From NCBI GenBank assembly GCA_046302135.1, contig JBKCIQ010000048.1, forward strand, positions 1-52,126: a DNA stretch of 52,126 nt, given 5' to 3'. Shown piece after piece: positions 6,999 through 16,265 of this stretch. The notes beneath the pieces were generated by a model. It was not told the DNA's origin. It did no database searches and was given only the letters and a program-made list of their open reading frames with translations. The DNA is from AM-1111 sp046302135. Lineage in GTDB: Bacteria; Bacteroidota; Bacteroidia; B-17B0; Aurantibacillaceae. Position 1 is the first letter of the stretch; each line of letters begins with the position of its first letter. The position numbers were made by a program, and so were the translations under genes.

Positions 6999-9521
6999 CT
7001 ATTTCCTATGTTGTACCAGTATTTCCTGTAGCTCTTGATAATGTTGTTCAAACCGTGTAATGTTTTTATTAAAGAAGTCTACCATTATAAGTTCTTCAAG
7101 GGTATATCTTTTTCCATTATAAATAGCAGTAATCCAAGCATCACGCTGTCCTTTAGTTATACTTTTCTTTCTTTGACTTTCTGCATCATTAATTGAGGCA
7201 AAACTACCCTGAGTAAATCTTGTAATACCGTCATCTAATTTTAATGTTTCGGGTGTTCCGAATTCCTGTAAATGATTCCATTTATAATTTTCAGGGTTTC
7301 TATATGCGGCAATTTGAACTTTAAATTGCATTCCTTCTGCACAGATTTTATTTCCAATTTCTAAAAGTTTCTTGTAAACGGCAGGGTCATTTAGGCTTTT
7401 TCTTTTAAGCGCGGAAAAGTCAAGGGTTTTAAATTCTGCACATGGCGAACCTGCCTGAATTTCTTTATCCTTGTCTTTTGATTGTGTGTCGTTCTTTTTA
7501 CCGTTATTCATTACAACGTTATTTTCTGTTGTATTATCTGAGGAGAGCTTGTTTTTGTTCATTTTTAAATAGGAAAGGAAAAGCGAGTCTGAAATAGCTT
7601 CTTGATCCTTTTCACCTATTTGGTTTTTTGATGCATATTGTTTGAATAGTGAATCTTTAATCGCAAGCTTTCTTTTTTCGGTCATAATTAAATCTGTGTC
7701 TTTTTGATTATCTGCTGAAATTTGTTTTTTATTTTGATCAAGAGTTCCAATATTCATGTTATCGGTGTCCTTGGTTTTGGAATTGTTTTGACTTATTTGA
7801 CCTATGGAGTCATTGTTTTTTTTGTTGTCAATAAATTGTTTTTTAGTATCAAAATAAACAATGTTGCTTGAATCTTTTTCTTTTATATGTAAAAGATCTG
7901 TGATAAGAGGTATTGTGTCCTGATGATGATCTTCGAAAGTGGTTTTATGCAAATGGAAATCTTTTCTTAACTGAACATATTTTTCAATTTCAGGAATTTC
8001 AAAGCTTTCTTCATATGCGTTATAACCTTCTGCGTTAACAGTTACTGAATATTTTTCTTTAGGAACCATTGTTACTAAATACTGACCTGTTTTTTTGTTT
8101 GATTTAAATGGGCCTATTGTCTCATCTTTACTTAATTTTTTTATTTTGATTTCCGCTTGAATAGGCTCATCATTTCCATATACTACACCTTTTAGTAGCA
8201 CAACAACTGTTCTTTCACCTATAATGCCAGGTGATACTTCATAGATATCATGGTTTCCTTTTTCATTAAGTCCGGTCCTTGTAGAAGAAAAGTATCCTTT
8301 GTCCCCTTTTGTATTTAGTACATAATATATATCATCGTCAATTGTATTAAGTGGATAGCCCATGTTGAATGGCTCTGTCCACTCATTATCCTTAAGTGTT
8401 GAGTACATGATGTCGTACCCTCCAATACTTGAGTGACCTTTGGAACTAAAAAACAATGTTTTTCCGTCAGGGTGTATGAATGGGGAGTCATCATCATATT
8501 CAGAGTTTATTGTAGAACCAAGATTTTTGGCTTTCCCCCATTTACCATCTTTGCCTAATTCTGAAACATATATGTCTTTTCCTCCAAATCCACCTTGTCT
8601 TTCGCTGGCAAAGTATAGAAGTTTGGCATCAGAAGATATAGAACAACTCCCTTCCCAGTATTTTGTATTAATGTTTTCTCCGAGTTTTTCCGGGGCCATC
8701 CACTGGTCTCCCACAAGTTTGCACATGTAAATATCACCACCATCTTTATTAGTAGAGGAAAAGGTAAAAAGAAATTCTTTATTTGTTGAAAGAGCAATGG
8801 CGGCATCGTTTCTTATGGTGTTTATTGTATCGCTGATGCTTACAGGATCAGTCCATCCTCCGGGCTTTTTAATACTGAAAAAAATATCTTCGTAATAATC
8901 TCCTTCAGGATCTGATTTAAATTTATGGTTCATCAACCCACCCTTACTTTTTTTACCACGATATGTAAAAATCAATATGGATTCATCTGCCGATAGTACG
9001 GGTACATATTCAGCATCTTCCGTGTTTATTGGAGACCCTATATTTTTTATGTCTGCAATAACCATGGTTTGAGTTATTTTTTTGCCATTTTCTGCCTGCT
9101 GTAAAAACATTTTAGCAGTTTTTATATCGTCTGCTTTTGGGAATAATTCTATGTAATGGTTCAAATATTTAATTGCATCATCAAACTGATAGTTGTGATG
9201 GTATGCCTCCCCAAGATGCATAAATAAAGACTCGTGCAATGAGTCTTTTCCTTTAACCTCCTCTAAAATATTTATTGCCTCGTCCTTCCTAGATGGAATG
9301 TAGGTTGCAGCAATTGCTTTTCTGATTTTGTAATGTAACTGATGTTCAGGGTCTAGAGATATTAATTTATCAAAGCAATAATAAGCTTTATCGTACTCCT
9401 TTTCTTCAAGATAAAATTCTCCTTCTTCATTGTAGTATTCTATTTTGTCTTGTTGAGCATAGCCAAATGTAAAAATGAGAAAAAAGATTAATAGATGTAG
9501 TGTTTTTTTCATTATTCTCAT
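6999..9521 (-). CDS. Secreted TPR / PD40 beta-propeller / SPOR-like protein
   Basis: An 840-residue exported protein with a signal peptide (core LHLLIFFLIFTFGYAQQ). Residues about 25–150 are TPR-like helices. About 155–420 are PD40 (WD40-like) repeats with phrases such as YFASERQGGFGGKDIYVSE and LFFSSKGHSSIGGYDIMYS. About 430–520 resemble a carboxypeptidase-regulatory/CNA-B fold (LKGVVYGNDEPIQAEIKIKK). About 535–690 are low-complexity, rich in Lys, Asp, Ser and Asn. The C-terminus (about 715–800, FKVQIAAYRNPENY) resembles the SPOR-like segment common in Bacteroidota envelope proteins. The layout recalls PorE/OmpA-type proteins linked to gliding and T9SS, but the terminal OmpA domain is missing. 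Two starts are possible: ATG at 9521, or ATG at 9512 giving the more usual MKK. Confidence 0.75.
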   Translation of the reverse strand: MRIMKKTLHLLIFFLIFTFGYAQQDKIEYYNEEGEFYLEEKEYDKAYYCFDKLISLDPEHQLHYKIRKAIAATYIPSRKDEAINILEEVKGKDSLHESLFMHLGEAYHHNYQFDDAIKYLNHYIELFPKADDIKTAKMFLQQAENGKKITQTMVIADIKNIGSPINTEDAEYVPVLSADESILIFTYRGKKSKGGLMNHKFKSDPEGDYYEDIFFSIKKPGGWTDPVSISDTINTIRNDAAIALSTNKEFLFTFSSTNKDGGDIYMCKLVGDQWMAPEKLGENINTKYWEGSCSISSDAKLLYFASERQGGFGGKDIYVSELGKDGKWGKAKNLGSTINSEYDDDSPFIHPDGKTLFFSSKGHSSIGGYDIMYSTLKDNEWTEPFNMGYPLNTIDDDIYYVLNTKGDKGYFSSTRTGLNEKGNHDIYEVSPGIIGERTVVVLLKGVVYGNDEPIQAEIKIKKLSKDETIGPFKSNKKTGQYLVTMVPKEKYSVTVNAEGYNAYEESFEIPEIEKYVQLRKDFHLHKTTFEDHHQDTIPLITDLLHIKEKDSSNIVYFDTKKQFIDNKKNNDSIGQISQNNSKTKDTDNMNIGTLDQNKKQISADNQKDTDLIMTEKRKLAIKDSLFKQYASKNQIGEKDQEAISDSLFLSYLKMNKNKLSSDNTTENNVVMNNGKKNDTQSKDKDKEIQAGSPCAEFKTLDFSALKRKSLNDPAVYKKLLEIGNKICAEGMQFKVQIAAYRNPENYKWNHLQEFGTPETLKLDDGITRFTQGSFASINDAESQRKKSITKGQRDAWITAIYNGKRYTLEELIMVDFFNKNITRFEQHYQELQEILVQHRK

Positions 9522-9696
9522 CTTGGATGTTATACTATTTTATTTTCAAAAAAATAATTATTGTCCTATAAAGTGGTCCTCTTAAAAGCCACCTCAATAC
9601 GTTGCTAAATTCAAGAATATGTAAATCAGTTTACGATGAAAAACTGGTAAAAATTAACAAGGCTTTGTTAATTCAACAGGATTTATAACTCAAAAT

Positions 9697-10935
9697 TTAG
9701 TTTTCTTTAAATGGATTTCTCGGTGTCCAATCACTTGGTCGTAAAAAAGAAAGGAATGATTTTAAGATTAACTTACTGAATGAATTTTGTGGCTTAACGT
9801 AACAAAGCATGTCTTCACTTTTAGCACCAATTGTGCTTTTAATTTCTGCAGCAGTTCTTCCAAAATTTAAAACTTTTCTGTTTTTGGAAATAGTAAGTTC
9901 AATAAAGTTGTATAAGATATTTTGATACAATTCAAATTGGATATTGAGTGAGTAATCGATTCCAATAAAATGAGCTTCAATATCAGTCTCGTTTAAAATT
10001 ATTGATGAATTAAATGCTATTATTTTTCCATTCAGAAAATATCCCGTTACAATAAATCGCTCACCGAATTTATTTTTGCAATCTGAAAATTAATCAGGGC
10101 CTAATTTTACCAATTTAAATTTGGCATTGTCATAAACCTGGAGGTACAAGTTGTAAATTTCATTACGTAACTCACAAATCTTGTCTAAGCTTAGGTCAAT
10201 TTTATCAATCCCTGAAGCACAGTTGAATATTTTTTTTGCTCTGTTTCTATATTTTTTTGAGAAAAGTGAAATGTAATCATTTAAGGAATTTAAATTATCA
10301 GGCAAATTTAAAATCATGTTTGGCTCAACAAAAAACTCAATAAATTTAGACTCCGTAAATTTATTTTTTTCAGGTAATTGTTTTGGATAAAAATCTTTGA
10401 TTAACAAAGCAGAAATTTTTCCTTTTAGTTTCTCTTTCTGGCATATTAACTTACTTAATGCCTCCAGCAACTCAAACTGTGTGCTTCTACTTACATCACT
10501 TATAAATTGAAACCCATGTTCTCCCGTTATGAAATTGTTTCCAAGTGTGAGCAACTGAAAAAGACCGGAACTGTTTTCTGATTTGATTTTAAAATTTTCA
10601 GCGTCATTATTTCCGTTACTAAATTTTTTTACCTGACCGGAAATAATATTGCCAAAAATGTCGGGTCTAAAATCAACTAATTGAAAATATATAATCCCAA
10701 CAGGTTTATCCCTTAAGCAAATTAAGGAGTATATAAATTTGTATTCGGATAATTTTGTGTTTTCAAGCACTTCAAGATATTCCGGGCTAAGAAAAAAATT
10801 ATTGTTTATGTTTGAGTTTTCCCAATCAGGTTGTGGAACCTGTTTGATTGAATTAAAAATTTTACAGGTATAATCATCTAAAATTGAGATTTTTTCTGAA
10901 TCTTTTTTTTTATCTGTGGGTTTGCAAAATTTCAT
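9697..10935 (-). pseudogene. GNAT-like (FemAB/BioF2-type) acetyltransferase, interrupted by in-frame TAA
   Basis: One continuous frame of 413 codons with a TAA at 10090–10092 (after KLVKLGPD) and no frameshift. Before the stop lie 281 codons; after it the frame stays open for 130 more, starting FSDCKNKFGERF. The whole resembles the roughly 400-residue Bacteroidota proteins with two GNAT folds annotated as peptidoglycan biosynthesis/recognition or BioF2-like acetyltransferases. The stop falls inside the second GNAT domain, upstream of the acceptor and cofactor region (GYFLNGKIIAFNSSI, LNFGRTAAEIKSTIGA). The gene is last in the cysC-cysD-cysN operon, 66 bases after cysN, which is also broken. 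A shortened 281-residue product could be made but would lack most of that domain. Confidence 0.7.
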
Positions 10936-11001
10936 TACTGTTGAAGTTGCAAAGATAGTTTTAATTCAAATTTTTATTAAAAATTAGTAGGAGCGGTAAA
11001 T

Positions 11002-12258
11002 TCACATGATTATTCCTGCGGCAACCGTTTCATTTGTAGTTTCATCAGTTAAGATAAATGTCCCAGTTTGCCTGAAAATAGCGTAAGAGTCATTTAAAAC
11101 CGGACTATCTGTTTTAAGCTTAATTTTCCCAAATTCATTGGCGCAAAGAAGTTCAGGTGTTTCAATTATAGTGTAGGTTTCTATTTCAGTTTTTTCTAAT
11201 AATCGGTCAATTACGCAATTCGAGGTTTGGGTATGAGAATGAAATTTAAGTAACTTACCTTGCACTAAAATTTTATCAGACAACCAACAGATTGATGCAA
11301 TAAATTCTTGCGAAAATCTCGTGGTTTGCTCATTTGACTTAGAAAGTATATCTCCTCTTTTAATTTTTTCAGACGATTTTAAAAATAAAGTTATACTCTG
11401 TCCTGCGTGAGCTCTACTAACTTTATTTCCTTTCAATTCAATTTTTTCTATAGGATAAATTTCCTTTGAGCCATTTATTAAAGCAAAATCACCTTCTGAA
11501 ATTTTTCCACTAAGTATTCTACCCATTATTACATTAGAATTATTTTTATGGGTGAATACGTTCTGAATTACAAATCTGAAATCTGACTTATTTAAATTAT
11601 TCCTTGGTTCAGATTTCTATAACATAGTTAAAAGGCAATCATAATAGAACAAATGCATTTTTTATGATGGATAACTGATGTTATCACCTAACAAGGCGCT
11701 AACAGGTATAAATCTCACATTATCAAATTTTATATGATCCAATATTTTTTTTAAAAAATCTTTTTTTAACTCGTCAAAGATTTGCTCTTTAAATCCACAT
11801 AAATCCATTTTATTAAAACAGACAATTAGATGTGGTATTTTTAGTAACGAGTTTATGTATGCGTGTCGCATGGTTTGCTCAGAAATCCCTTTATTAACGT
11901 CAACCAAAAGTATGGCAATTGAAGCAGTTGACGCACCAGTAAACATATTCCTAGTAAATTCCTTATGACCCGGTGTATCTGCAATGATGAATTTCCTTTT
12001 TGGTGTACTGAAATATCTGTAGGCCACATCTATCGTAATGCCTTTTTCTCTCTCCTCTTTTAAGCCGTCAGTTAAAAGCGACAAGTCTAATTCTAGAGCA
12101 CCTTTTTTTTCACTTGCTCGCTTAATTTCTGAGTATTGATCTTCAAGTATGGCTTTTGAGTCTAACAAAAGTCTTCCGATGAGGGTGCTTTTTCCATCAT
12201 CAACGCTTCCGCAGGTGATGAATCTTACAATTGAATTATTTGAATAATCAGAACTCAT
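11002..12258 (-). pseudogene. cysN: Sulfate adenylyltransferase subunit 1 (CysN), two in-frame stops
   Basis: CysN is the GTPase subunit that drives APS formation by CysD. The 419-codon frame has the length of a CysN without a fused APS kinase. The first 198 codons form an intact GTPase domain with GSVDDGKSTLIGRLL (P-loop), DTPGHKEFTRNM (G3) and NKMDL (G4). The frame is then broken by TAA at 11662–11664 (after DNISYPS) and TAG at 11617–11619, without any frameshift. It continues through SDFRFVIQNVFTHKN and the beta-barrel domains (MGRILSGKISEGDFALINGS) to 11002. The segment between the stops, where CysN proteins normally carry a P-W-Y/F motif, reads KMHLFYYD, suggesting missense drift too. 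Without domains II and III, sulfate adenylyltransferase activity is unlikely. Confidence 0.88.
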
Positions 12259-12266
12259 TCTTTTAT

Positions 12267-13169
12267 TTAAAAATACCCTTGCCTCTTTCTTTCCTCCATT
12301 GCGGAATCGCTTCGTCTGTCATCTATTCTTGTTCCGCGTTCAGTTGTTTTAGCTCCTGAAACTTCAGCAATTATTTCATCTAGATTTTTAGCTTCTGAAA
12401 CTATCGCGCCGGTACAACTGATATCACCTATTGTTCTGAAGCGAACACTTTTTATTTCGGATTTTTCCTCAGACTTTAATTGTATCACACCTTCATCAGC
12501 ATATAAAACCCCATCTCTTTCAAAAATTTTTCTTTGATGTGAAAAGTATAAAGATGGGATTTTTATTCCTTCACGTTGAATATACATCCATACATCTAAT
12601 TCCGTCCAGTTACTGATAGGAAAGACCCTGAAGTGTTCTCCATCATTTTTTTTTGTGTTGTAAATTGTCCATAATTCAGGACGCTGATTTTTTGGATCCC
12701 ACTGACCTAATTTATTTCTGTGTGAAAAAAATCGCTCTTTTGCTCTAGCTTTTTCTTCGTCTCTCCTCGCTCCTCCAATGCAACAATCTAAGTTCAACTC
12801 ATTTATTGCGTCAAGTAACGTAACGGTTTGTAAGGTGTTTCTGCTCGCATAATATCCTTTTTCCTCTTTTACTCTTCCATTATCAATAGAATCCTGAACA
12901 TATCTCACCAATAGTTCTCCTCCAATTTCTTTCACCCACCAATCTCTGAATTCTATGGTTTCCCTGAAATTATGACCGGTGTCGATGTGTAAAAGAGGAA
13001 ATGGAATTTGCATTGGTAAAAATGCCTTTTGTGCCAAATAGCTTACAACAATTGAATCCTTTCCTCCTGAAAAAAGTAACGCGGAATTTTTAAACTGTGC
13101 AGCAACTTCCCTTAAAACATAAATAGCTTCAGATTCTAACTCATCCAAATGACTTTCAAAATAAAACAT
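12267..13169 (-). CDS. cysD: Sulfate adenylyltransferase subunit 2 (CysD)
   Basis: Catalytic subunit of ATP sulfurylase, forming adenylyl sulfate (APS) from ATP and sulfate. The 300-residue protein is full length. It has the PP-loop ALLFSGGKDSIVVSYLA near residue 35, HIDTGHNFRETIEFRD, the GGARRDEEKARAKERFFS block and the C-terminal TTERGTRIDDRRSDSAMEE typical of CysD. It lies 3 bases after cysC and 8 bases before cysN in one operon. The reading frame is intact although its obligate partner CysN is interrupted. Confidence 0.95.
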   Translation of the reverse strand: MFYFESHLDELESEAIYVLREVAAQFKNSALLFSGGKDSIVVSYLAQKAFLPMQIPFPLLHIDTGHNFRETIEFRDWWVKEIGGELLVRYVQDSIDNGRVKEEKGYYASRNTLQTVTLLDAINELNLDCCIGGARRDEEKARAKERFFSHRNKLGQWDPKNQRPELWTIYNTKKNDGEHFRVFPISNWTELDVWMYIQREGIKIPSLYFSHQRKIFERDGVLYADEGVIQLKSEEKSEIKSVRFRTIGDISCTGAIVSEAKNLDEIIAEVSGAKTTERGTRIDDRRSDSAMEERKRQGYF

Positions 13170-13172
13170 GCA

Positions 13173-13757
13173 CTACCTGATTTTATTTTCAATAAAATTA
13201 AATAAATCGATTGCACATTCCTTTACGGATTTATTTTCGGTGTCTAAAACTAAATCTGCATTCAAAGGTTTTTCAAAAGGTGAATCAACTCCTGTGAAGT
13301 TTTTTACCATTCCATTTCTCGCCTTAGCGTACCAGCCTTTAACATCTCTTTTCTCACAGCACTCAATAGAGGCCGAAAGAAAAACATCTAAAAAATCTTC
13401 ACGACCTATAATATCTTTCGCAAGTTGCCTTAGTTCTTGAGTTGGTGAAACAAAACAGCAAATGGTGACAATCCCACAATCCTTAAACATTTTAGCCACC
13501 TCAGCAACTCTTCTGATGTTTTCTTTTCTATCATCCATTGAGAAGCCAAGATTTTGATTGAGGCCCATTCTTACGGAATCACCGTCTAGAATTTGAGTAA
13601 GAATGGATTTCTCATAAAGCATTTTTTCTATTTCGTTAGCCAGCGTTGATTTGCCTGAACCCGACAGTCCGCTAATCCAAACAACAAGACCTTTTTGTCC
13701 TGTTATCCTTTCCTTTTCTATTCTTCCCAATGTAAAAATGCTCGGCTTAAGTTCCAT
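13173..13757 (-). CDS. cysC: Adenylylsulfate kinase (APS kinase) CysC
   Basis: Phosphorylates APS to PAPS, the activated sulfate donor. The 194-residue protein has the P-loop WISGLSGSGKSTLA (about residues 27–40), LDGDSVRMGLNQNLGFS, DRKENIRRVAEVAKMF and the mobile-lid segment KGWYAKARNGMVKNFTGVDSPFE split across the family's usual positions. It heads the sulfate-activation operon. No PAPS reductase or sulfite reductase is nearby, so PAPS may have served sulfotransferases rather than cysteine synthesis. Divergent from deoC; a TAAATTTG element lies 25 bases upstream. Confidence 0.95.
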   Translation of the reverse strand: MELKPSIFTLGRIEKERITGQKGLVVWISGLSGSGKSTLANEIEKMLYEKSILTQILDGDSVRMGLNQNLGFSMDDRKENIRRVAEVAKMFKDCGIVTICCFVSPTQELRQLAKDIIGREDFLDVFLSASIECCEKRDVKGWYAKARNGMVKNFTGVDSPFEKPLNADLVLDTENKSVKECAIDLFNFIENKIR

Positions 13758-13781
13758 TTATGTTAGGTTTAAAACCATTTA

Positions 13782-13789
13782 CAAATTTA
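13782..13789 (-). promoter_or_regulatory. TAAATTTG promoter element for the cysC operon
   Basis: On the minus strand this reads TAAATTTG, matching TAnnTTTG, 25 bases before the cysC ATG. It lies in the 89-base region shared with divergent deoC. Confidence 0.5.
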
Positions 13790-13822
13790 CGTATTTTAAA
13801 AGAGTTGACTTTCACTTTTTAT

Positions 13823-13830
13823 TATATTTG
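13823..13830 (+). promoter_or_regulatory. TATATTTG promoter element for the deoC operon
   Basis: TATATTTG fits TAnnTTTG and sits 16 bases before the ATG at 13847. Its place argues that deoC translation starts at 13847 rather than at any in-frame codon farther upstream, which would lie before the transcript start. Confidence 0.5.
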
Positions 13831-13846
13831 GTTATTATATTTTCAA

Positions 13847-14755
13847 ATGAACATGTTTAATAGGAATACTGAATTAGAGTTTACAAAAGTAGATCAGGTT
13901 GGTGTCGAAGAGCGGGTTGCAAGATTCAATACCAGAAGTATTAAAAAGTCTAGTAAGTTGCAGGCATTGAAACTTGCAATGAACATGATTGATCTTACTA
14001 CACTCGAAGGTAAGGATACTCCAGGAAAAGTGAAGCAAATGTGTTATAAAGCTATTCATGTTTGTGATCAACTCCCGGATTTGCCAACTGTTGCCGCTGT
14101 TTGTGTTTATCCAAATCATGTGAAAACTGCGAAAAAAGCTCTGCAGGGTTCATCTGTAAAAGTTGCCTCTGTTTCTACTGCTTTTCCTAGCGGAAACTCT
14201 ACTCATGAAATAAAAATAAATGACACGAAGTTTGCGGTTGAGGAAGGGGCTGATGAAATTGATATGGTAATTTCCAGAGGTAAATTTCTCGCAGGTGAAT
14301 ATTCTTTTGTTTTTGATGAAATTGCACATATAAAGGAGGCTTGCGGAAAAGCTAGATTGAAAGTTATACTGGAAACCGGAGAATTATCAACTCTTGATAA
14401 CGTTCGTCTTGCAAGTGATATTGCCATTCAGGCAGGTGCTGATTTCATTAAAACATCTACAGGAAAAATTCAACCAGCCGCTACTATGCCTGTAACGCTG
14501 GTGATGCTTCAGGCAATAAAAGATCACTATCGTAAGACGGGAGTAATGATTGGAATGAAACCTGCAGGCGGAATTTCTACTGCCAAGGTAGCAATCAACT
14601 ATCTCGTTATGCTTCATGAAACATTAGGAGATAAGTGGATGAACAACCACTGGTTTAGGTTTGGTGCAAGTTCTTTAGCCAATGATTTGCTCATGCAAAT
14701 AGGTAAAGAGCGTAGCGGTGTCTATCAAAGTGCGAATTATTTTTCAATTGATTAA
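13847..14755 (+). CDS. deoC: Deoxyribose-phosphate aldolase DeoC
   Basis: Class I aldolase that cleaves 2-deoxyribose-5-phosphate to glyceraldehyde-3-phosphate and acetaldehyde. Schiff-base and proton-relay lysines are in ADFIKTSTGK and IGMKPAGGIS; an upstream block reads GADEIDMVISRGKFLAGEY. The protein is 302 residues from ATG 13847 (MNMFNRNTELEF). The frame is open 29 codons farther upstream, but that part is not conserved-looking and overlaps the promoter element. First of a four-gene operon: the following ALDH gene begins 10 bases later. Acetaldehyde from this reaction is a plausible substrate for that dehydrogenase. Confidence 0.93.
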   Translation: MNMFNRNTELEFTKVDQVGVEERVARFNTRSIKKSSKLQALKLAMNMIDLTTLEGKDTPGKVKQMCYKAIHVCDQLPDLPTVAAVCVYPNHVKTAKKALQGSSVKVASVSTAFPSGNSTHEIKINDTKFAVEEGADEIDMVISRGKFLAGEYSFVFDEIAHIKEACGKARLKVILETGELSTLDNVRLASDIAIQAGADFIKTSTGKIQPAATMPVTLVMLQAIKDHYRKTGVMIGMKPAGGISTAKVAINYLVMLHETLGDKWMNNHWFRFGASSLANDLLMQIGKERSGVYQSANYFSID

Positions 14756-14765
14756 ATTATTTTAA

Positions 14766-16256
14766 ATGAGTAAAAAGAAAGAAAATACTTCAACAATTAA
14801 TCAAAATAAATCTGATTATTTTTCGGATTGGAAATATGCTCCGTCTCCCGAAAGTACCGACCATGTTAGACTTAAGAAGTCTTATGATCTGTTCATCAAC
14901 GGGGAGTTTAAAAAACCATCTACCGGGAAGTATTTTGACACCATTTCTCCCTCTACAGAAGAGAAATTGGCATCTGTGGCTGAAGCGGGCGAAGCCGACG
15001 TAAACTTGGCAGTTACTTCTGCCAAAAATGCTTACGACAAAGTGTGGAAGAAAATGCCGGCTAAAGAAAGGGCAAAATATATTTATCGTATTGCGCGAAT
15101 GATACAGGAGAGAGCAAGGGAGTTTGCAGTGATTGAAAGCATGGACGGTGGTAAACCCATTCGTGAAAGCCGAGATGTGGATGTTCCATTGGCAGCCAAT
15201 CATTTTTTCTATTATGCGGGTTGGGCTGATAAATTAGAGTATGCATTTCCCAATAGAAAACCTCAGTCATTAGGAGTTGCCGGACAAATCATACCATGGA
15301 ATTTCCCTCTGTTAATGGCGGCATGGAAAATTGCACCTGCGCTTGCTTGTGGAAATACTGTTGTTTTAAAACCTGCAGAATCAACTCCGCTTACAGCACT
15401 AAAACTTGCTGAAATCATTCAGGAGAGCGGTTTGCCTGCGGGTGTTGTAAACATTGTTACCGGCTTTGGAAATACCGGCGCCGCAATCGTACGTCATCCT
15501 AAAGTAAATAAGGTAGCGTTTACCGGAAGTACTGAAGTTGGGAAGATCATTCAAAAAGCTATTGCAGGGACTAATAAAAAAGTGACTTTGGAACTGGGTG
15601 GTAAAGCGGCAAATATTGTTTTTGATGATGCCCCATTAGATCAGGCGGTAGAAGGAATAGTGAATGGAATTTTCTTCAATCAGGGACACGTATGTTGTGC
15701 GGGTTCCAGGTTGTTTGTTCAGGAAAACATTGCGGAAACGCTTTTGCAGAAACTCAAAGACCGAATGGCAACGCTCGTTGTTGGTGACCCCTTAGATAAG
15801 AATACCGACATTGGCGCGATCAATTCCAAAGAGCAACTTGCCAAAATAAATGAATACATTAAAATCGGAGTAGATGAAGGCGCAGAATTGTATCAATCAA
15901 GTTGCGCTCTCCCTAATAAAGGATTCTTCTGTAAACCCACTCTGTTTTTGAATACTTCACAATCGCACAGAGTAGTGAGTGAAGAAATATTTGGGCCGGT
16001 GTTAACGGTTCAGACCTTTAGAACCATTGAAGAGGTTATTGAAAAAGCAAACAACATCCCTTATGGTTTAAGTGCCGGTGTATGGACAGACAAAGGTTCT
16101 AAAATTTTTAATCTCACTTCCAAAATGAGAGCGGGTGTGGTTTGGGCCAATACCTACAATAAGTTTGATCCTTCCTCTCCGTTTGGCGGATATAAGGAAT
16201 CAGGATTTGGAAGAGAAGGCGGACTACATGGTTTGAGTGCATATTTATCTTTTTAG
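14766..16256 (+). CDS. NAD(P)-dependent aldehyde dehydrogenase
   Basis: A 496-residue ALDH-superfamily enzyme. The Rossmann-type cofactor region (IPWNFPLLMAAWKIAPALA, GNTVVLKPAE, FTGSTEVGKIIQ) is present. The general-base Glu lies in VTLELGGK (about E276) and the nucleophilic Cys in NQGHVCCAGSR (about C310). EEIFGPVLTVQ and the C-terminal PFGGYKESGFGREGG complete the family pattern. It lies between deoC and a second, truncated ALDH-like gene, with spacers of about 10 bases. Acetaldehyde or other short aldehydes are likely substrates. Its length plus that of its neighbour approximates a two-domain ALDH16 protein. Confidence 0.93.
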   Translation: MSKKKENTSTINQNKSDYFSDWKYAPSPESTDHVRLKKSYDLFINGEFKKPSTGKYFDTISPSTEEKLASVAEAGEADVNLAVTSAKNAYDKVWKKMPAKERAKYIYRIARMIQERAREFAVIESMDGGKPIRESRDVDVPLAANHFFYYAGWADKLEYAFPNRKPQSLGVAGQIIPWNFPLLMAAWKIAPALACGNTVVLKPAESTPLTALKLAEIIQESGLPAGVVNIVTGFGNTGAAIVRHPKVNKVAFTGSTEVGKIIQKAIAGTNKKVTLELGGKAANIVFDDAPLDQAVEGIVNGIFFNQGHVCCAGSRLFVQENIAETLLQKLKDRMATLVVGDPLDKNTDIGAINSKEQLAKINEYIKIGVDEGAELYQSSCALPNKGFFCKPTLFLNTSQSHRVVSEEIFGPVLTVQTFRTIEEVIEKANNIPYGLSAGVWTDKGSKIFNLTSKMRAGVVWANTYNKFDPSSPFGGYKESGFGREGGLHGLSAYLSF

Positions 16257-16265
16257 TTTGAAATT

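Noticed and set aside
13760..13846. Upstream extension of deoC by 29 codons
   Set aside because: It overlaps the TATATTTG promoter element and the residues are hydrophobic and unlike DeoC. ATG 13847 is the better start.
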